Source: Plantago elongata (taxonomy: Eukaryota > Streptophyta > Magnoliopsida > Lamiales > Plantaginaceae). From it: a DNA stretch of 20,564 bases. Shown piece by piece: positions 9,027-19,222 of this stretch (positions within the stretch are counted from its first letter, which is position 1; each line of letters begins with the position of its first letter). The stretch covers positions 1 through 20,564 of the forward strand of contig JAYMSP010003231.1 of assembly GCA_036897095.1 (NCBI GenBank). Reading direction: 5' to 3'. A model generated the notes under the pieces. The model ran no database searches. It had not been told where the DNA came from and worked only from the letters and a program-made list of their open reading frames with translations. The translations under genes and the position numbers were made by a program.

Positions 9027-10099
9027 GATACATTACATTTAGTACCCCTGTTAGATTTTCTTATTACACATGGATACCCGTTAGTCAAAGAATAACATGT
9101 AAGTCCTAATCGATAAACTATAATTACATCTAAGTCCACAGATTTGACTTTTGACGAATTAAATGAATGAAAAGTCATTTTTGACTTCATTAAATTATTA
9201 GATTTTGAAATGAACCAACGACTTATTTACAACTCAAGTCCTTGAATAAAATAGAATATCACCCTTCAACTTTATATTTTTTAAAATATCACACTTCAAA
9301 ATTTTGAGGGTTCAATTAAGTCCCTAGAACGTTTTGAATTCTGCAATTAGGTCTATCAAATTCTCAACTACAAGGTTTCTACTTTCATAACTTTCATTTC
9401 AGTCCCTCAATGGAAGATCTCGGAGAACAAGATGAACGAAGAAGAATAAGGGAGAAGAACGACAAAGAAGAGGCAGATCGGAGAAGAAGATCCGCCCTCA
9501 GCACCACCGATCCGTCTTCACCGGCTGTCACCATCCGCCTCCTCACCACCACCAAAGATTGCTCCCACCACTACCATCACCAGCGATTGCTCACTACCCG
9601 GATCTGCCTCCTCCCACACCACCGTCGATCTCCACCTCACTCTCTCCGCCGCACACCTCCAGTCCACCACATACCACCACCATGATCGACCTCCTCCAAC
9701 CTACCTCCACCCACCTCCGCCTACGATTGCTCCCACCACCACCACCACCAGCGATTGCTCATCACCACCATCGATCTCCACCCCATTCTATATCTTCTTC
9801 GATCGGAGAAGAAGATCCGACCTCCTCCAACCTTCCTCCACCACAATTCATTTTCCTCAAATCGAAAGAAGAAGAAATAGACCGAAGAAGAAGAACGGAG
9901 AAGAGAAGAAGAAAATGGGGGAATTTTATCAATTGTCTAAAAATTGGATAAGGGGCTGTTTGGTTTCTCCTTAATTTCCTGTAGCAGCTAATTCGCTCAA
10001 CGAATTTTCACCAAAATGGACTTGGATGTAATTATTTGACTAACGGGTGTTCAAATGAGATGGAGTCATCTATCAGAGGTGGTATATGTGATTAATCCT
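9027..10099. mobile_element. nested inverted-repeat element inserted in copy B
   Basis: This ~1.07-kb block breaks the homology between copies A and B. Its ends are imperfect inverted repeats. The left reads GATACATTACATTTAGTACC; the right, reversed, reads GGATTAATCACATATACC. They share a perfect 14-bp pair, ACCCGTTAGTCAAA at 9076-9089 and its complement at 10035-10048, and the next bases (AATAACATGTAAGTCC-like) also pair. The interior is strand-asymmetric: GA-rich, then a CCA/CTC-rich stretch, then GA-rich again. GATCGGAGAAGAAGATCCG occurs twice (9476-9494 and 9801-9819). No transposase was recognised. The target-site duplication is obscured by A-rich flanks. Confidence 0.6.
9410..9951 (+). 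other. low-complexity GA/CCA-rich interior of the nested element
   Basis: Open frames here (from an ATG at 9410, and an overlapping frame from 9559) encode Arg/Glu-rich then His/Pro/Ser-rich strings. These arise from CCACCA and GAAGAA repeats. Internal duplication (for example CAGCGATTGCTCA near 9580 and 9748) and overlapping open frames show composition-driven openness. No domain is recognisable. It may be transcribed as part of the element, but there is no evidence for a protein. Confidence 0.4.
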
Positions 10100-10349
10100 A
10101 AACAAATGATAAAAATAAATAAAAATTACCAACGACTGTATTTTTTCGAGATATATAAATAGAGATCTCTTGACTACGTTTGAATTATTTTTTCGAGATC
10201 TATAAAAATCACTAACGACTTTATTTGGACCTTAATAAATTGTAAGACGAGTTTTAAAAGTGTAATTTTATTATATTGGGTCAATAATTAAACTAGCAAC
10301 ATGATATGATATTCAGATAAGATAACATGGCTAGACATCAGACACATAT

Positions 10350-10734
10350 ACCGGGTAACGTGTACGGTTATCGGGCATTGCTTACGGATACCGGACACCA
10401 AACACGGGTACCGTGCATTGGATACGGGTGACGTACATCAGGTACGAATACTAGGCAATGGGAACGGTTATCGGACATTGCTTAGAGATACCGAACATCA
10501 AACATGGGTGACGGACATTGGAGACTGATATCGGGCATCGAACACGAGTATCGAGCATCGGATTCGAATATCGGACTTGACATCGGACACATATACTGGG
10601 CAATAGTTACGGTTATCGGGCATTGCTTACAGATACCGGACATTAAACACGGGCACCGTGCATCGGACACGAAAAACGAGCATTGAATACGGATACCGGA
10701 CAACAAACACGAGTATCGAATTCGAGTTCCGGAT
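10350..10734 (+). repeat. 20-bp minisatellite array B (19 units)
   Basis: Nineteen consecutive units, eighteen of 20 bp and one of 25 bp (10570-10594), with the same consensus and the same GACATCAGACACATAT-type lead-in as array A. Twelve units lie before the end of the 25-bp unit, against seven in array A, so units were gained or lost between the copies. Sub-blocks such as GGCAATGG..ACGGTT then ATCGGGCATTGCTTACGGAT recur, showing block-wise amplification. Confidence 0.85.
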
Positions 10735-11193
10735 ATTTTTTAATATAAATGATTATTTTTACATATTCAAGATATTTATAAGAGTGTTTAAAGGTTAAAA
10801 TTTATAACATTGTATTTTCAGAATTGTTTTACAACTTATTAAGATTCGAATAAAGTTGTTAGTGATTTTTATACATATCAAAATAATAATTCAAACATAG
10901 TTGAGAGTGATCTTTATTTATAGATCTCGAAAATATAAAATTGTTAGTGATTTTTATTTATTTTTTATATTTTTATTTTTCAAGTTATAAACATTTTAAA
11001 GTGGACAAAACAAAATTTAAAAAAAATGATTGATGAGAAGGTGATATGTGACAATAGAATGGAGAATGATTGGAGTTGTTTATTGTAATTTAAAGGACAA
11101 ATATGTACATTCAATATTAAAATTGTAGTAATTTCATGAAATAAAATTTATTAAAAAAATGTAAGCAAGTGAGTCACACTGTACCATTTGATA

Positions 11194-11763
11194 GCTCTCC
11201 TATCGTTTGTTGGAAAAGAAATACCAAACATAATATAAATGCTCTATGCATTATCCAACTTGTTTACTCAACCGGTATGTGGCTCAAGCACATTTAACAA
11301 TGTCTCCTTGTGGAGGTAAAATGCGCAGATGTGAGAACATCCCATTAAAAATTACCTGACGATGTTTTGATTGTATTAGTCATATGTAACGGATACGAAA
11401 TCGTAAAAAATACAAAATTCTATGTTTACATAGCAAAATGACCATTCTAACTTGAGAAATACCAGTAGAGTTTTAACCCGATATAAATGCTATCATGCTC
11501 TCCTATCGTTTGTTGGAAAAGAAATAAATGCTCAATGCATTATCTAACTTGTTTACTCAACCGGTATGTGGCTCAAGTACATTTAACAATGTCTCCTTGT
11601 GGAGGTAAAATGCGCAGATGTGAGAACATCCCATTAAAAATTACCCAACGGTGTTTTGATTGTATTAGTCACATGTAACGAATACGAAATCGTAAAAAAT
11701 ACAAAATTCTAGGTTTAACTAGCAAAATGACCATTCTAACCTGAGAAATATCAGTAGAGTTTC
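11194..11763 (+). repeat. tandem duplication, ~303-bp unit, two copies
   Basis: Copy 1 (11194-11496) and copy 2 (11497-11763) both start GCTCTCCTATCGTTTGTTGG. They share long nearly identical stretches (for example TTACTCAACCGGTATGTGGC, TGTCTCCTTGTGGAGGTAAA, GTGAGAACATCCCATTAAAA). Copy 2 lacks about 14 bases (ACCAAACATAATAT region) and the last ~20 bases. Differences are few, so the event looks recent. The first bases overlap the right end of element B. Copy 2 ends 56 bases before the start codon of the next gene. Confidence 0.9.
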
Positions 11764-11819
11764 AATTGATACCTGATCCATAGCTAAAGCTGGTTTCTTG
11801 ACAAACTCCATTTGGAGCC

Positions 11820-14597
11820 ATGGGTTTGGCGGCAATGGAAACAGCATCAGTTTTCTCCATCATCTCATCTTATCCATCTTCTTCTTCTTCTTCTTCTTCT
11901 CCAAAATTTCACTCCTTTCACAGACCCATCTCCTTTTCTTGCATTAAATCTCCTCTCACTAACCCCCTTCTCTTCACTCCTCAACCAATTAAAAAAAAAC
12001 CTAGCCTTTTCCACTTACACACAGCTTTGGAAGAGACTCTACTTACTGAAGAAAATGCCGAAACACCCCAAAATGCTGAGAAGAAAAGGAAGCTCTATGT
12101 GCTCAACTTGCCCTGGTCTTTCTCTGTTGTTGATATCAAGAACTTGTTCGGCGAATGTGGCCCTGTTGCAGATGTTGAGGTAACGAATTTTTATTTGGGT
12201 TGTGTTTGATGTTGTGTTTAAGGCGATTGGATTGATGGAGTTTTGTTATTTTGTGTGAAAGTTAAGATTATTAAGCAGAAAAATGGGAAGAGCAGGGGGT
12301 TTGCTTTTGTGACTATGGATTCTGGTGAAGGGGCTGAGGCTGCAATTGAGAAATATGACTCGTTTGTAAGTTTTTTTGGGCGTTTTCGATGTTTTTCCCG
12401 TGTCGAATGCTCAAAAATTTGCTTTGGATGTCTGCTATGGATTACAAATGCATTATCTTTAGCACAACATAGTTGGATGAAGTTGTGTATTCAGCTAGTC
12501 TTGATATGTTAGTCAATTGTGTGGAACTCGCTAGACTCTCGAAAATTTTACTAGTTTAGTTATTGAAACTCATCTAAGATATGACTTGTACGAAGGGGGG
12601 CTGGTACTTCCATGAAATGGTTGAGGTCAAAATGTTAGTGTAATGCGCTAGTAACAGCGAAGTGTTGAGTATGTTTGTAGTATCGAGTTCAGATATAATT
12701 GTTATGCTGTCAAAAATAAGTAAGATACCGAGGAAGATGAGAGGCTGCGAATGAGACCTCTATTGAGAGGATAACTTGAAGTAAACGATTGTGTTGCAAC
12801 TTAAATAGGTAATTAAAGTAGTGGCAGTATCATGTAGCCTGGTTAATTGAATACAGCCCTTCAAGTGACCTCATGAAGTCTTGAACTGTCACATTTCTTG
12901 CCTTTGTGCCATATTGGTTGTTAGATTATGTGTTATTTTTCTTTACGAAGCATACATGTCAGAAGTTGGATTTGATGAAAATGAAATGTTAGTACATGGA
13001 GCCCTATTAAAATCCAATGCAGGTGGTCCAGGATACTTTTTTGTTCTCCTTCATGTAATTTTACTTCTTGCAATTTTCGACCACTAGTATTGTTATACTG
13101 GCCAGCCGGATATGTCTTTTGTTAGTTCCTCATGTGATGTATATTGCTATATGATGTTATGCGATACATTGAGCAGGAAGTGTCTGGTAGGATTTTGAAA
13201 GTACAATTTGCTAAGAGACTTAAGAAACCTCGCCCTGCTTCTGCTGTAAGTCTGGCTCAAGGAGAGACACGCCATCAGCTTTATGTCTCCAATCTTGCAT
13301 GGAAAGTGAGGTCTAACCATCTCCGGGATTTTTTCTCCTCCGAGTCAAATCCTGTGTCAGCTAAAGTTGTATTTGATAGTCCTACGGGAAAATCAGCTGG
13401 ATACGGTTTTGTGTCTTTTACAACTAGGGAGGAAGCAGAATCTGCAATTTCTACATTTGACGGCAAGGTAGCTATCTAATTGCCGTCTACTTTATTAGTT
13501 CTTTCTGATTCTTTTCTACATGGTTCTGTCAATTTGCTGAGTGATGCTTCAACCATCTCATAGGCAAGCGATTATTTTGTTGTTATTTAGTATGATAAGA
13601 TTCTAGTTTCTTTCGTTCTCCCTTGAAATGTGAAAATCAAGGTTTTGGAATTTGTTCCAGATGCTGTTGTAAAAATTATGTTCGACTTCCGTAAATACTT
13701 TATTTTGTTTCACAATGTGTGGTTTGCTTTTGCCCCCTCTATTAGAATCATCCATTCCACCATGGAAACATCAACACAATGAGTTGCAATCTTTAGTTTT
13801 TGTCATGGAACGGATAACTTTTTCCATCGATATGAGTTATACTCCCTCCATAAACTGATATGCTAGTTACTATTCATATGAATTGTGGGAGTACAATTTT
13901 ATTTGGAGAATGAATAAATTATGGCAATTGAAGTTGGTTGCGTCAAAAAGCTTTTTTTTTTCGAGTGGTTGAGAGTTTCTTGGAGAATCTAAAATGTGAA
14001 ATGAGAATATTCATTTAAGTTGGAGGGAATCTCACTTAACTTGAGATACAGTTACCGAACAGATTTATATTGGAGTGGGCCTTAAAATCTAATTAAGCTA
14101 ATTTGCATTTCGTGTTGAATAATATCTAGTGAAGTGCTGGAAGATGTTCGTGATAATGCCACTCTTTAGGAAGTATCTTGAGTGGAAGGAAGAAACTGCT
14201 GTACTTGTTCATTATGCTTGCCGTATGGATATATATGACTTCCATGCCTATAAGGCTGTAACACTCTTCTAACAAATTGATCTGGGATATCGTGTTAGGT
14301 TTCTATTGAAAGTAACAATTGATAAGTACCAGTAGGTGTTTCAACCTAGTGAACTTACTGATCTTGCATAGATGAGGAACGTATGCTTGCTGAAATGTGC
14401 TCTGAAGCACTTGTTCTTATCCTAATAGAATTTCGTTTACCACACGTCCTTTTAAAAGCTCCACTACTGACAAAATTGTCGTTTATTTCTTGCAGGAACT
14501 GATGGGAAGAGCTATCCGTTTGAAACTTAGCGAAAAGAGCAACGATGTACCTGCAATTAAAGAAGAGTCAAGTGAGCAACAACCTGAAGATTCATAG
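11820..14597 (+). CDS. chloroplast RNA-binding protein with two RRMs (33 kDa ribonucleoprotein-like), four exons
   Basis: Exons 11820-12179, 12267-12365, 13177-13467 and 14496-14597 join without a phase problem to give 283 aa. The start ATG has a strong context (GGAGCCATGG). Residues 1 to about 65 are Ser-rich, low in acid and end in a KKK patch, as in a chloroplast transit peptide. RRM1 has RNP2 LYVLNL (92-97) and RNP1 RGFAFVTM (130-137). RRM2 has LYVSNL (188-193) and AGYGFVSF (227-234). The C-terminus is short and acidic (EESSEQQPEDS). Such nuclear-encoded cpRNPs bind plastid transcripts and affect their stability, editing or processing. From memory the closest Arabidopsis relative is At2g35410; this was not searched. 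Intron 1 is read with acceptor gttaag/ATTATT; an AG five bases earlier would shift the frame. Confidence 0.9.
11878..11900 (+). repeat. CTT trinucleotide microsatellite in coding exon
   Basis: A run of CTT/TCT repeats encodes the Ser tract at about residues 20-27 of the chloroplast transit peptide. Length change by multiples of three would alter only the number of serines. Confidence 0.9.
12366..13176 (+). other. intron 2 of the chloroplast RNP gene
   Basis: An 811-base intron with donor CTCGTTT/gtaagt and acceptor ttgagcag/GAAGTG. AT-rich; no repeat or embedded gene was recognised. A short open frame at 12881-13087 has no family resemblance. Confidence 0.8.
13468..14495 (+). other. intron 3 of the chloroplast RNP gene
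   Basis: A 1,028-base intron between GGCAAG/gtagct and ttgcag/GAACTG, the longest of the gene. Apart from a small Stowaway-like palindrome (13840-13893), nothing distinctive was seen. Confidence 0.8.
13840..13893. mobile_element. possible short Stowaway-like MITE remnant
   Basis: TACTCCC at 13840-13846 is mirrored by GGGAGTA at 13887-13893, with further imperfect pairing inward (ATATGCTAGTTAC against TTCATATGAAT-type sequence). CTCCC ends flanked by TA are typical of plant Stowaway elements. It is only 54 bp, shorter than usual, so it may be a deletion product or chance. Confidence 0.3.
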
Positions 14598-15296
14598 GTT
14601 AGAAAACTTGTGATCTTGGTTAACAAACCAGAAACAAAAGGCTGAAAGTGAAATGTCTCATATTCGACATGCTATAGAGAACGTGGAACCCCCCTATTTA
14701 ATATAATACTCTTTTCATCAGTCTAAGAATCCAAAAGAGATTTCTGATTAGTACAAGAACCTAATAACTTGGTAGCCCACGCAATTTCTTTATACATATG
14801 TGTTCAAACTTCAAAAGTATGATGCAAATTAGTGAATTTCCAAACCAACCTGACTAGGGGCTTAGTCAAGATACCATTATATGCAACAAAGCATGTTAGC
14901 TAATTGAAAAAGGAAAACCTAGCCAAAGTAAAGTTGAGTTTAAAGAATAGAAACCCAATCAAAGTAGAGTCTTCTATTTTTCTTCCTGCTCTCTCAGTGC
15001 ATTCCATGTAAAGGCTGCTTTATTTCTTGCTACACATGTCGGTTTCTTACACTGCTTATCTTCAACAACTACTTATATCTTAAGTAATGAACACTATAAA
15101 TATGCTTGCCTACTATCTTAACTATACTCTCTCACTCTCACTACCATTATTTAGTCTGTCAAATTTCTTGCATATTCTGAATATCTTCCAAAGATTTCAG
15201 CTTGCCAACTTAGCTTGCTAGTGGATAATTTAGAGTGTGATTCCTTTGCTTTTATGTTATTGAATCCCATATTGTTTCTTGATATAAGTATTTGTG
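14598..15296. other. intergenic region and promoter of the RING-H2 gene
   Basis: About 700 bases between two same-strand genes. The first part should carry the RNP gene 3' UTR. The last 200 bases look like a promoter and leader: a TATA box at 15095-15102, then a CT-rich stretch (about 15121-15145) typical of plant transcription starts and leaders. No gene was recognised. Confidence 0.5.
15095..15102 (+). promoter_or_regulatory. TATA box, RING-H2 gene
   Basis: TATAAATA is a full consensus plant TATA box. It lies about 195 bases before the ATL start codon and about 30 bases before a CTCTCTCACTCTCACTACC stretch that would suit a transcription start. That gives a predicted leader of about 170 bases. 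Assignment is by position and motif only. Confidence 0.5.
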
Positions 15297-16145
15297 ATGG
15301 CTACTGCTACTGGAACTGTAATCAACCACAATGTAAGAATACCATATATTAATACTAAAGATTGCTCCTTAGGCATCTGTAGCTTCCACTGTCTCCAGTG
15401 GTGCAACATACCTCCACCACCTTTTCAAGAGTTTCCGGTACATACCACCGGCTCATACTTTTCACCACTTGTCATAACAATCGTAGGTGTTTTAGTCGGT
15501 GCTTTCCTTCTTATCAGTTACTACGCAATCTTGTCCAAGTATTGTGTGAACCGTTCTCCCCCCACAGTAATGAATATCAGTCATGTAGCAAATGCCACCT
15601 CAGGCGGCAATGGTGTGTCCTCCACTCCCGGACAGTACTACATCACGTGTACGGGGCTGGACGAGACGCAGATAAATTCCATTCCAGTGTCTGAGTACAG
15701 GAAAGGGGAAATGGGGCTGACTACTAGTACAGACTGTTCTGTCTGCTTGACTGAGTTTGAAGAGAAGGAGATTCTCCGGGTACTGCCTAAATGCAGCCAT
15801 GCTTTCCATGTCCCATGCATTGATCAGTGGCTCAAAACACGCTCAGATTGCCCGTTGTGTCGTGCAAATGTGGCATTTGTTGAACCACAAGCACAGGTGA
15901 CACTGAGGAACTGCCCTTCTGGTAACTCTTCGCCTCAGAGTCATGCTGACGTGGCAGAAAGAGTGTCAGTTGATTCTAGAGTCGAAGAATTTGGACCATT
16001 GGAGCATGAGCCAAGTACTCCACCCATGGAACCAGTTGGTGCAAGCGTTAGCGAGGTTATTATTGAGATTAGGGATGATGATTTTGATCGGCACACTAGA
16101 CGATCATGTCCGTGGATGGTTTTTGTGATCCCGGGTCGTCGGTGA
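15297..16145 (+). CDS. ATL-family RING-H2 E3 ubiquitin ligase, membrane-anchored
   Basis: An intronless 282-aa frame, as usual for ATL genes. The first ATG is at 15297. The N-terminus has a Cys-rich stretch (DCSLGICSFHCLQWC) and a Pro run, then one membrane segment (about residues 57-79). The ATL GLD motif is at 120-122. The RING-H2 is complete: Cys147, Cys150, Cys166, His168, His171, Cys174, Cys185, Cys188, spaced C-x2-C-x15-C-x1-H-x2-H-x2-C-x10-C-x2-C, with the Pro before the third Cys and the Trp after the sixth ligand that ATLs share. A low-complexity tail ends SCPWMVFVIPGRR. It would transfer ubiquitin from an E2 to substrates at a membrane; ATLs are often stress- or elicitor-induced. 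The Cys-rich N-terminus recalls the ATL51/52/53 subgroup (from memory). No defect is seen. Confidence 0.93.
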   Translation: MATATGTVINHNVRIPYINTKDCSLGICSFHCLQWCNIPPPPFQEFPVHTTGSYFSPLVITIVGVLVGAFLLISYYAILSKYCVNRSPPTVMNISHVANATSGGNGVSSTPGQYYITCTGLDETQINSIPVSEYRKGEMGLTTSTDCSVCLTEFEEKEILRVLPKCSHAFHVPCIDQWLKTRSDCPLCRANVAFVEPQAQVTLRNCPSGNSSPQSHADVAERVSVDSRVEEFGPLEHEPSTPPMEPVGASVSEVIIEIRDDDFDRHTRRSCPWMVFVIPGRR

Positions 16146-18529
16146 ACACGTCACAGCCAGCCTAGACTTCCAGTGGAAGTTGCTGCTGCTAACAAAATGT
16201 GGAAATGCAGTAGTAAATCATTCCACTGTGAAAGCATGCGTGAGCTGTATATATTAGTGACAGTTTACTCCTAGAAGTAAAAGCTTTTTAACTGTTGAAA
16301 TTTGGAGTTGAAAAGTTTTTGATTGAATGAAATAAAAATGACAACGTCGGTTCCAACTTACTCTATTCATAATTGGCCACTTTTTATAGATTGGAGCATT
16401 TTGTTGCCATCATCATTATTAAAATGAAACATACGTCACAATTGTTAGTGGCAATGCTTTAAGGCTCCTGTTGAGCGGCCCATGAAACACGGGTAGGTCC
16501 AGTCCAGTAATCAGTGGGCTCATTGAAAGAAACTGCAATTAGGTGATGTAAAGGGTGATTATAATATATCCTTTGAAAAATTATGAAAGTTAAGCTCCTT
16601 TGTCTTCATAACTCATAAATTTCAATTCTGCATAGTTGCTTTTTACACTACAATTCAGTGCATTTCCATTTCAATTTTATTCAGACCAAGAACAGAGCCT
16701 TATACCCCACCTCACAATTCTAAGTGCATTGTATTGTTACACATTTGGTGGAAAAAGAATAAAAGATGGTTCACTCATGTCATATATGTAGAAACATCGC
16801 CTGAGATGCAATTTATCCTCACTAACAAAATCATCATCAATCATCTTTAAAGTTATTATAAACATGCTTTTATTTTTCTTTAGCATTATTTCATTCAAAA
16901 GTACGTTGTAACGAATTGACTATCATAAAGTTAAGTATCGTTAGAAAAAAAAGGCATCAACGCATATTCTCTTTCTTGTTCATCCCAAAGGCGAAGCAAG
17001 TTGAAATACAGGTCTCAACTTATTTGAATTAGAAATTTGCACGTAATTAAAAATTCACGTTAACGGCATAGATGGTTACGGAGCTTCGAATTTTCAAAGA
17101 GGGATGGTACCAAAAACTAGAAGATGGAAACTTAAAGTACCAAGAATTAATTACTATATAGTTTTAAACTTATTATAATGCTAAATGGGGTGTTTTACCA
17201 TAAATTATATGACTAGCTTTATAGAGACGAGAACATTTTAATTTATTATTGTTGATATCATTATTAAATGGAAGCCATTAAGCCAAACCTAAGTGGACCC
17301 ATTATTATTGGCAATGCTGCAGTAACCTTCGATTAAGCGGCCCAAAATTATGTAAAAGATATGGTTACGGAAATAAATTATAATTAAGCTAATGCAGTTA
17401 ATAAAATAATATATTTAAAAGTTGGTAATAAAATATGAGAATTATTCTCCACCCTACATTTTGTAACCACAAAGACTCTTGGATTTAACTTTAACAATAG
17501 AAACTGCAAAATGTTCCACAATTTGTAGAAAAAACTTTTTAAAAATGGCACTATGGAGGCAATTCTCTTTAGTGATCACGCGTCACCAAATATTATACGC
17601 CATACCAGGCATCATTTGATCACCCACTCGTGTGAAAGTAAGTAAACAGCCCCTTATAGCTATAAAACTCACATGCTACAAAGATGTTATGTTAATCATT
17701 CATCATTATAGTGTTCTATAGGCCAATACACGATCTCTACTTTTCAATCATAATGCGGCACTGTAACGTGTTGTAGTACAAATTAGTTCCACTACATATT
17801 GCATTTTCGGCAGTTCCCCTCCATCTTGCATTTTCAGCACATTGTAGTGTAGATGAGTTCCACTTCATCCTTAGTATCAAAGTATTGAAACTAAATTCAA
17901 GATGTTGAGTTTAAGAGAGTATTGTGAGATTTTGAGTTTCCAAAATTACCAATTCTTGACAAGGATAGTGATGTTTTTATAAAACTTTGAAAATTAATCG
18001 ATCGATGTTTGAATCATTGAGAGAGATAATGTTATTTAGGATCAATCTTTGGAAGAATTATAAATTTAAATCACTTAACAATAACTATATTATTACATAT
18101 AAGGATGACCCTCCAAAACAATTACATATGATGTTAATTTGTTTTTTACCCCCAATTTCTCTCAATCACAACACGACTTTCCATGAATTTCCCTCATTTC
18201 TTTCTTTTTTGCACAAATAAATCACTAGAAAAAAGTTTTGCAAAAAAGGCCATTCTATTTTTTTGAGCCCTAATTTCTTTCAACTACAACATGATTTTCT
18301 AATTAATGCTTCTCCTTTCTTTTTCTCCAAGTCTACCATAATTATGTATATACGAAATTCATTTATTCTTCATTATTTTTAGATTTTTCTCTTATTCTCT
18401 CGCATTTTTCTCTCTCTCGATCATATTCTATCACTCATTTTTCATGTATTTGTAATAGTTTTTTTAAAGGAAGTCTTATATGTAATCCCACTACATAAAA
18501 TTGACTCTTTATGTACTATTCTATGAAAA
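16146..18529. other. AT-rich intergenic region, no gene recognised
   Basis: The first ~200 bases are the likely 3' UTR of the RING-H2 gene (AATAAAAA near 16330). The rest is AT-rich with many short direct repeats and T-rich tracts. One diverged duplication is described separately. A frame at 17987-18220 is short and without family features. No RNA gene was recognised. Confidence 0.5.
16382..17346 (+). repeat. diverged direct repeat pair (16382-16486 and 17217-17346)
   Basis: Both copies follow the same order: TATAGA, a CATTTT block, GTTG..ATCATTATTAAA, GGCAATGCT, then GAGCGGCCCA/TAAGCGGCCCA. Substitutions and small indels separate them, so this looks like an old duplication or two copies of a worn repeat. 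The two blocks are about 835 bases apart. Confidence 0.5.
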
Positions 18530-18879
18530 GTATTAGTTTCATCATCATTTGTACTGGTTTCAACATCAGTTAATTTCGAAACTCATACAGCTAGTTTCAA
18601 ATAACAAAAATTCATTTTTTCTCTCACAAAAACTAGTTTCATGTCTGCAAAAGCTAATTTCAGAACCACAAATTCTAGTTTCATGGATACAAAAACTAGT
18701 TTTAAAAAAAATACTAAAGTTAGTTTGAAGTACCATCTCACACAACCTTTATTAGTTTAATTAGTTTAATATGAATTGAAGTTAGTTTCATGGACTCAAA
18801 ACCTAGTTTTTTAACTTAAAATGAAAGGTGAAGCCTAAAAAAATCACTGAATTCGACACTCCCTCCGGGAGCTACGGTC

Positions 18880-18933
18880 TTAATTAGGGTTTAGGGTTGA
18901 AGACATGTACCCTAAACCCTAAACCCTAATTAA
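18880..18933. repeat. telomere-motif inverted repeat, unit 1
   Basis: TTAATTAGGGTTTAGGG (18880-18896) and CCCTAAACCCTAATTAA (18917-18933) are perfect 17-base inverted arms around a 20-base spacer, which holds one more CCCTAAA. The arms contain plant telomere repeat units in opposite orientation. Weaker pairing extends outward (GGGAGCTACGG against CGTTTCTCGGG). Confidence 0.9.
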
Positions 18934-19187
18934 ACGTTTCTCGGGACTACAATGCTAGTTTTATCAAAAGAAAAGTACTAGTTTCAGGTTCATTGAACTA
19001 GTTTCATGATGATTAAAGCTAGTTTCATGGGCATAAACACTAGTTTCATGGGAAAAAACCCCTAGTTTCATGCCCACACAAGCTAGTTTCATGGACTCAA
19101 AAATTTTCATAGTTCTAAAACTCTAAAGGGAATGGTGAACCCTAAAAAACCACTGGATTTGAAAACTCTCTCCGGGAGCTACGATCT

Positions 19188-19222
19188 TAATTAGGGTTTA
19201 GGGTTTAGGACGCCCTAATTAA
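19188..19222. repeat. telomere-motif inverted repeat, unit 2 (shortened)
   Basis: Left arm TTAATTAGGG with two more TTTAGGG units; right arm only CCCTAATTAA (19213-19222), so most of the CCCTAAA half is deleted compared with units 1 and 3. A short hairpin remains. Confidence 0.8.

Larger units (their letters stand above)
8822..11200. mobile_element. foldback-like element, copy B, interrupted by a nested insertion
   Basis: The left end (8822-9026) repeats the left end of copy A (TTTCAATT, CATCAAC..CTTCATATAT, TTTGGACCCA, TCTTTTCTTCATCTCACTAAT, AAAACGTCCATAACTTAAAATAAAAA). The match breaks at about 9026 and resumes at about 10110 (ATAAATAAAAATTACCAACGA). It then runs through its own minisatellite (10350-10734) and right arm (10888-10957 region) to TAGCTCTCC at 11200. 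Without the insertion copy B is about 1.3 kb, close to copy A. The A-B junction is direct, with at most a few bases between. Confidence 0.65.

Noticed and set aside
9410..9951. Arg/Pro/His-rich open frames as a gene
   Set aside because: Two overlapping frames are open because of CCA and GAA repeats; no domain is seen and the stretch is inside an inverted-repeat element.
12881..13087. 68-residue open frame in the RNP intron
   Set aside because: It lies inside a well-supported intron and shows no recognisable motif.
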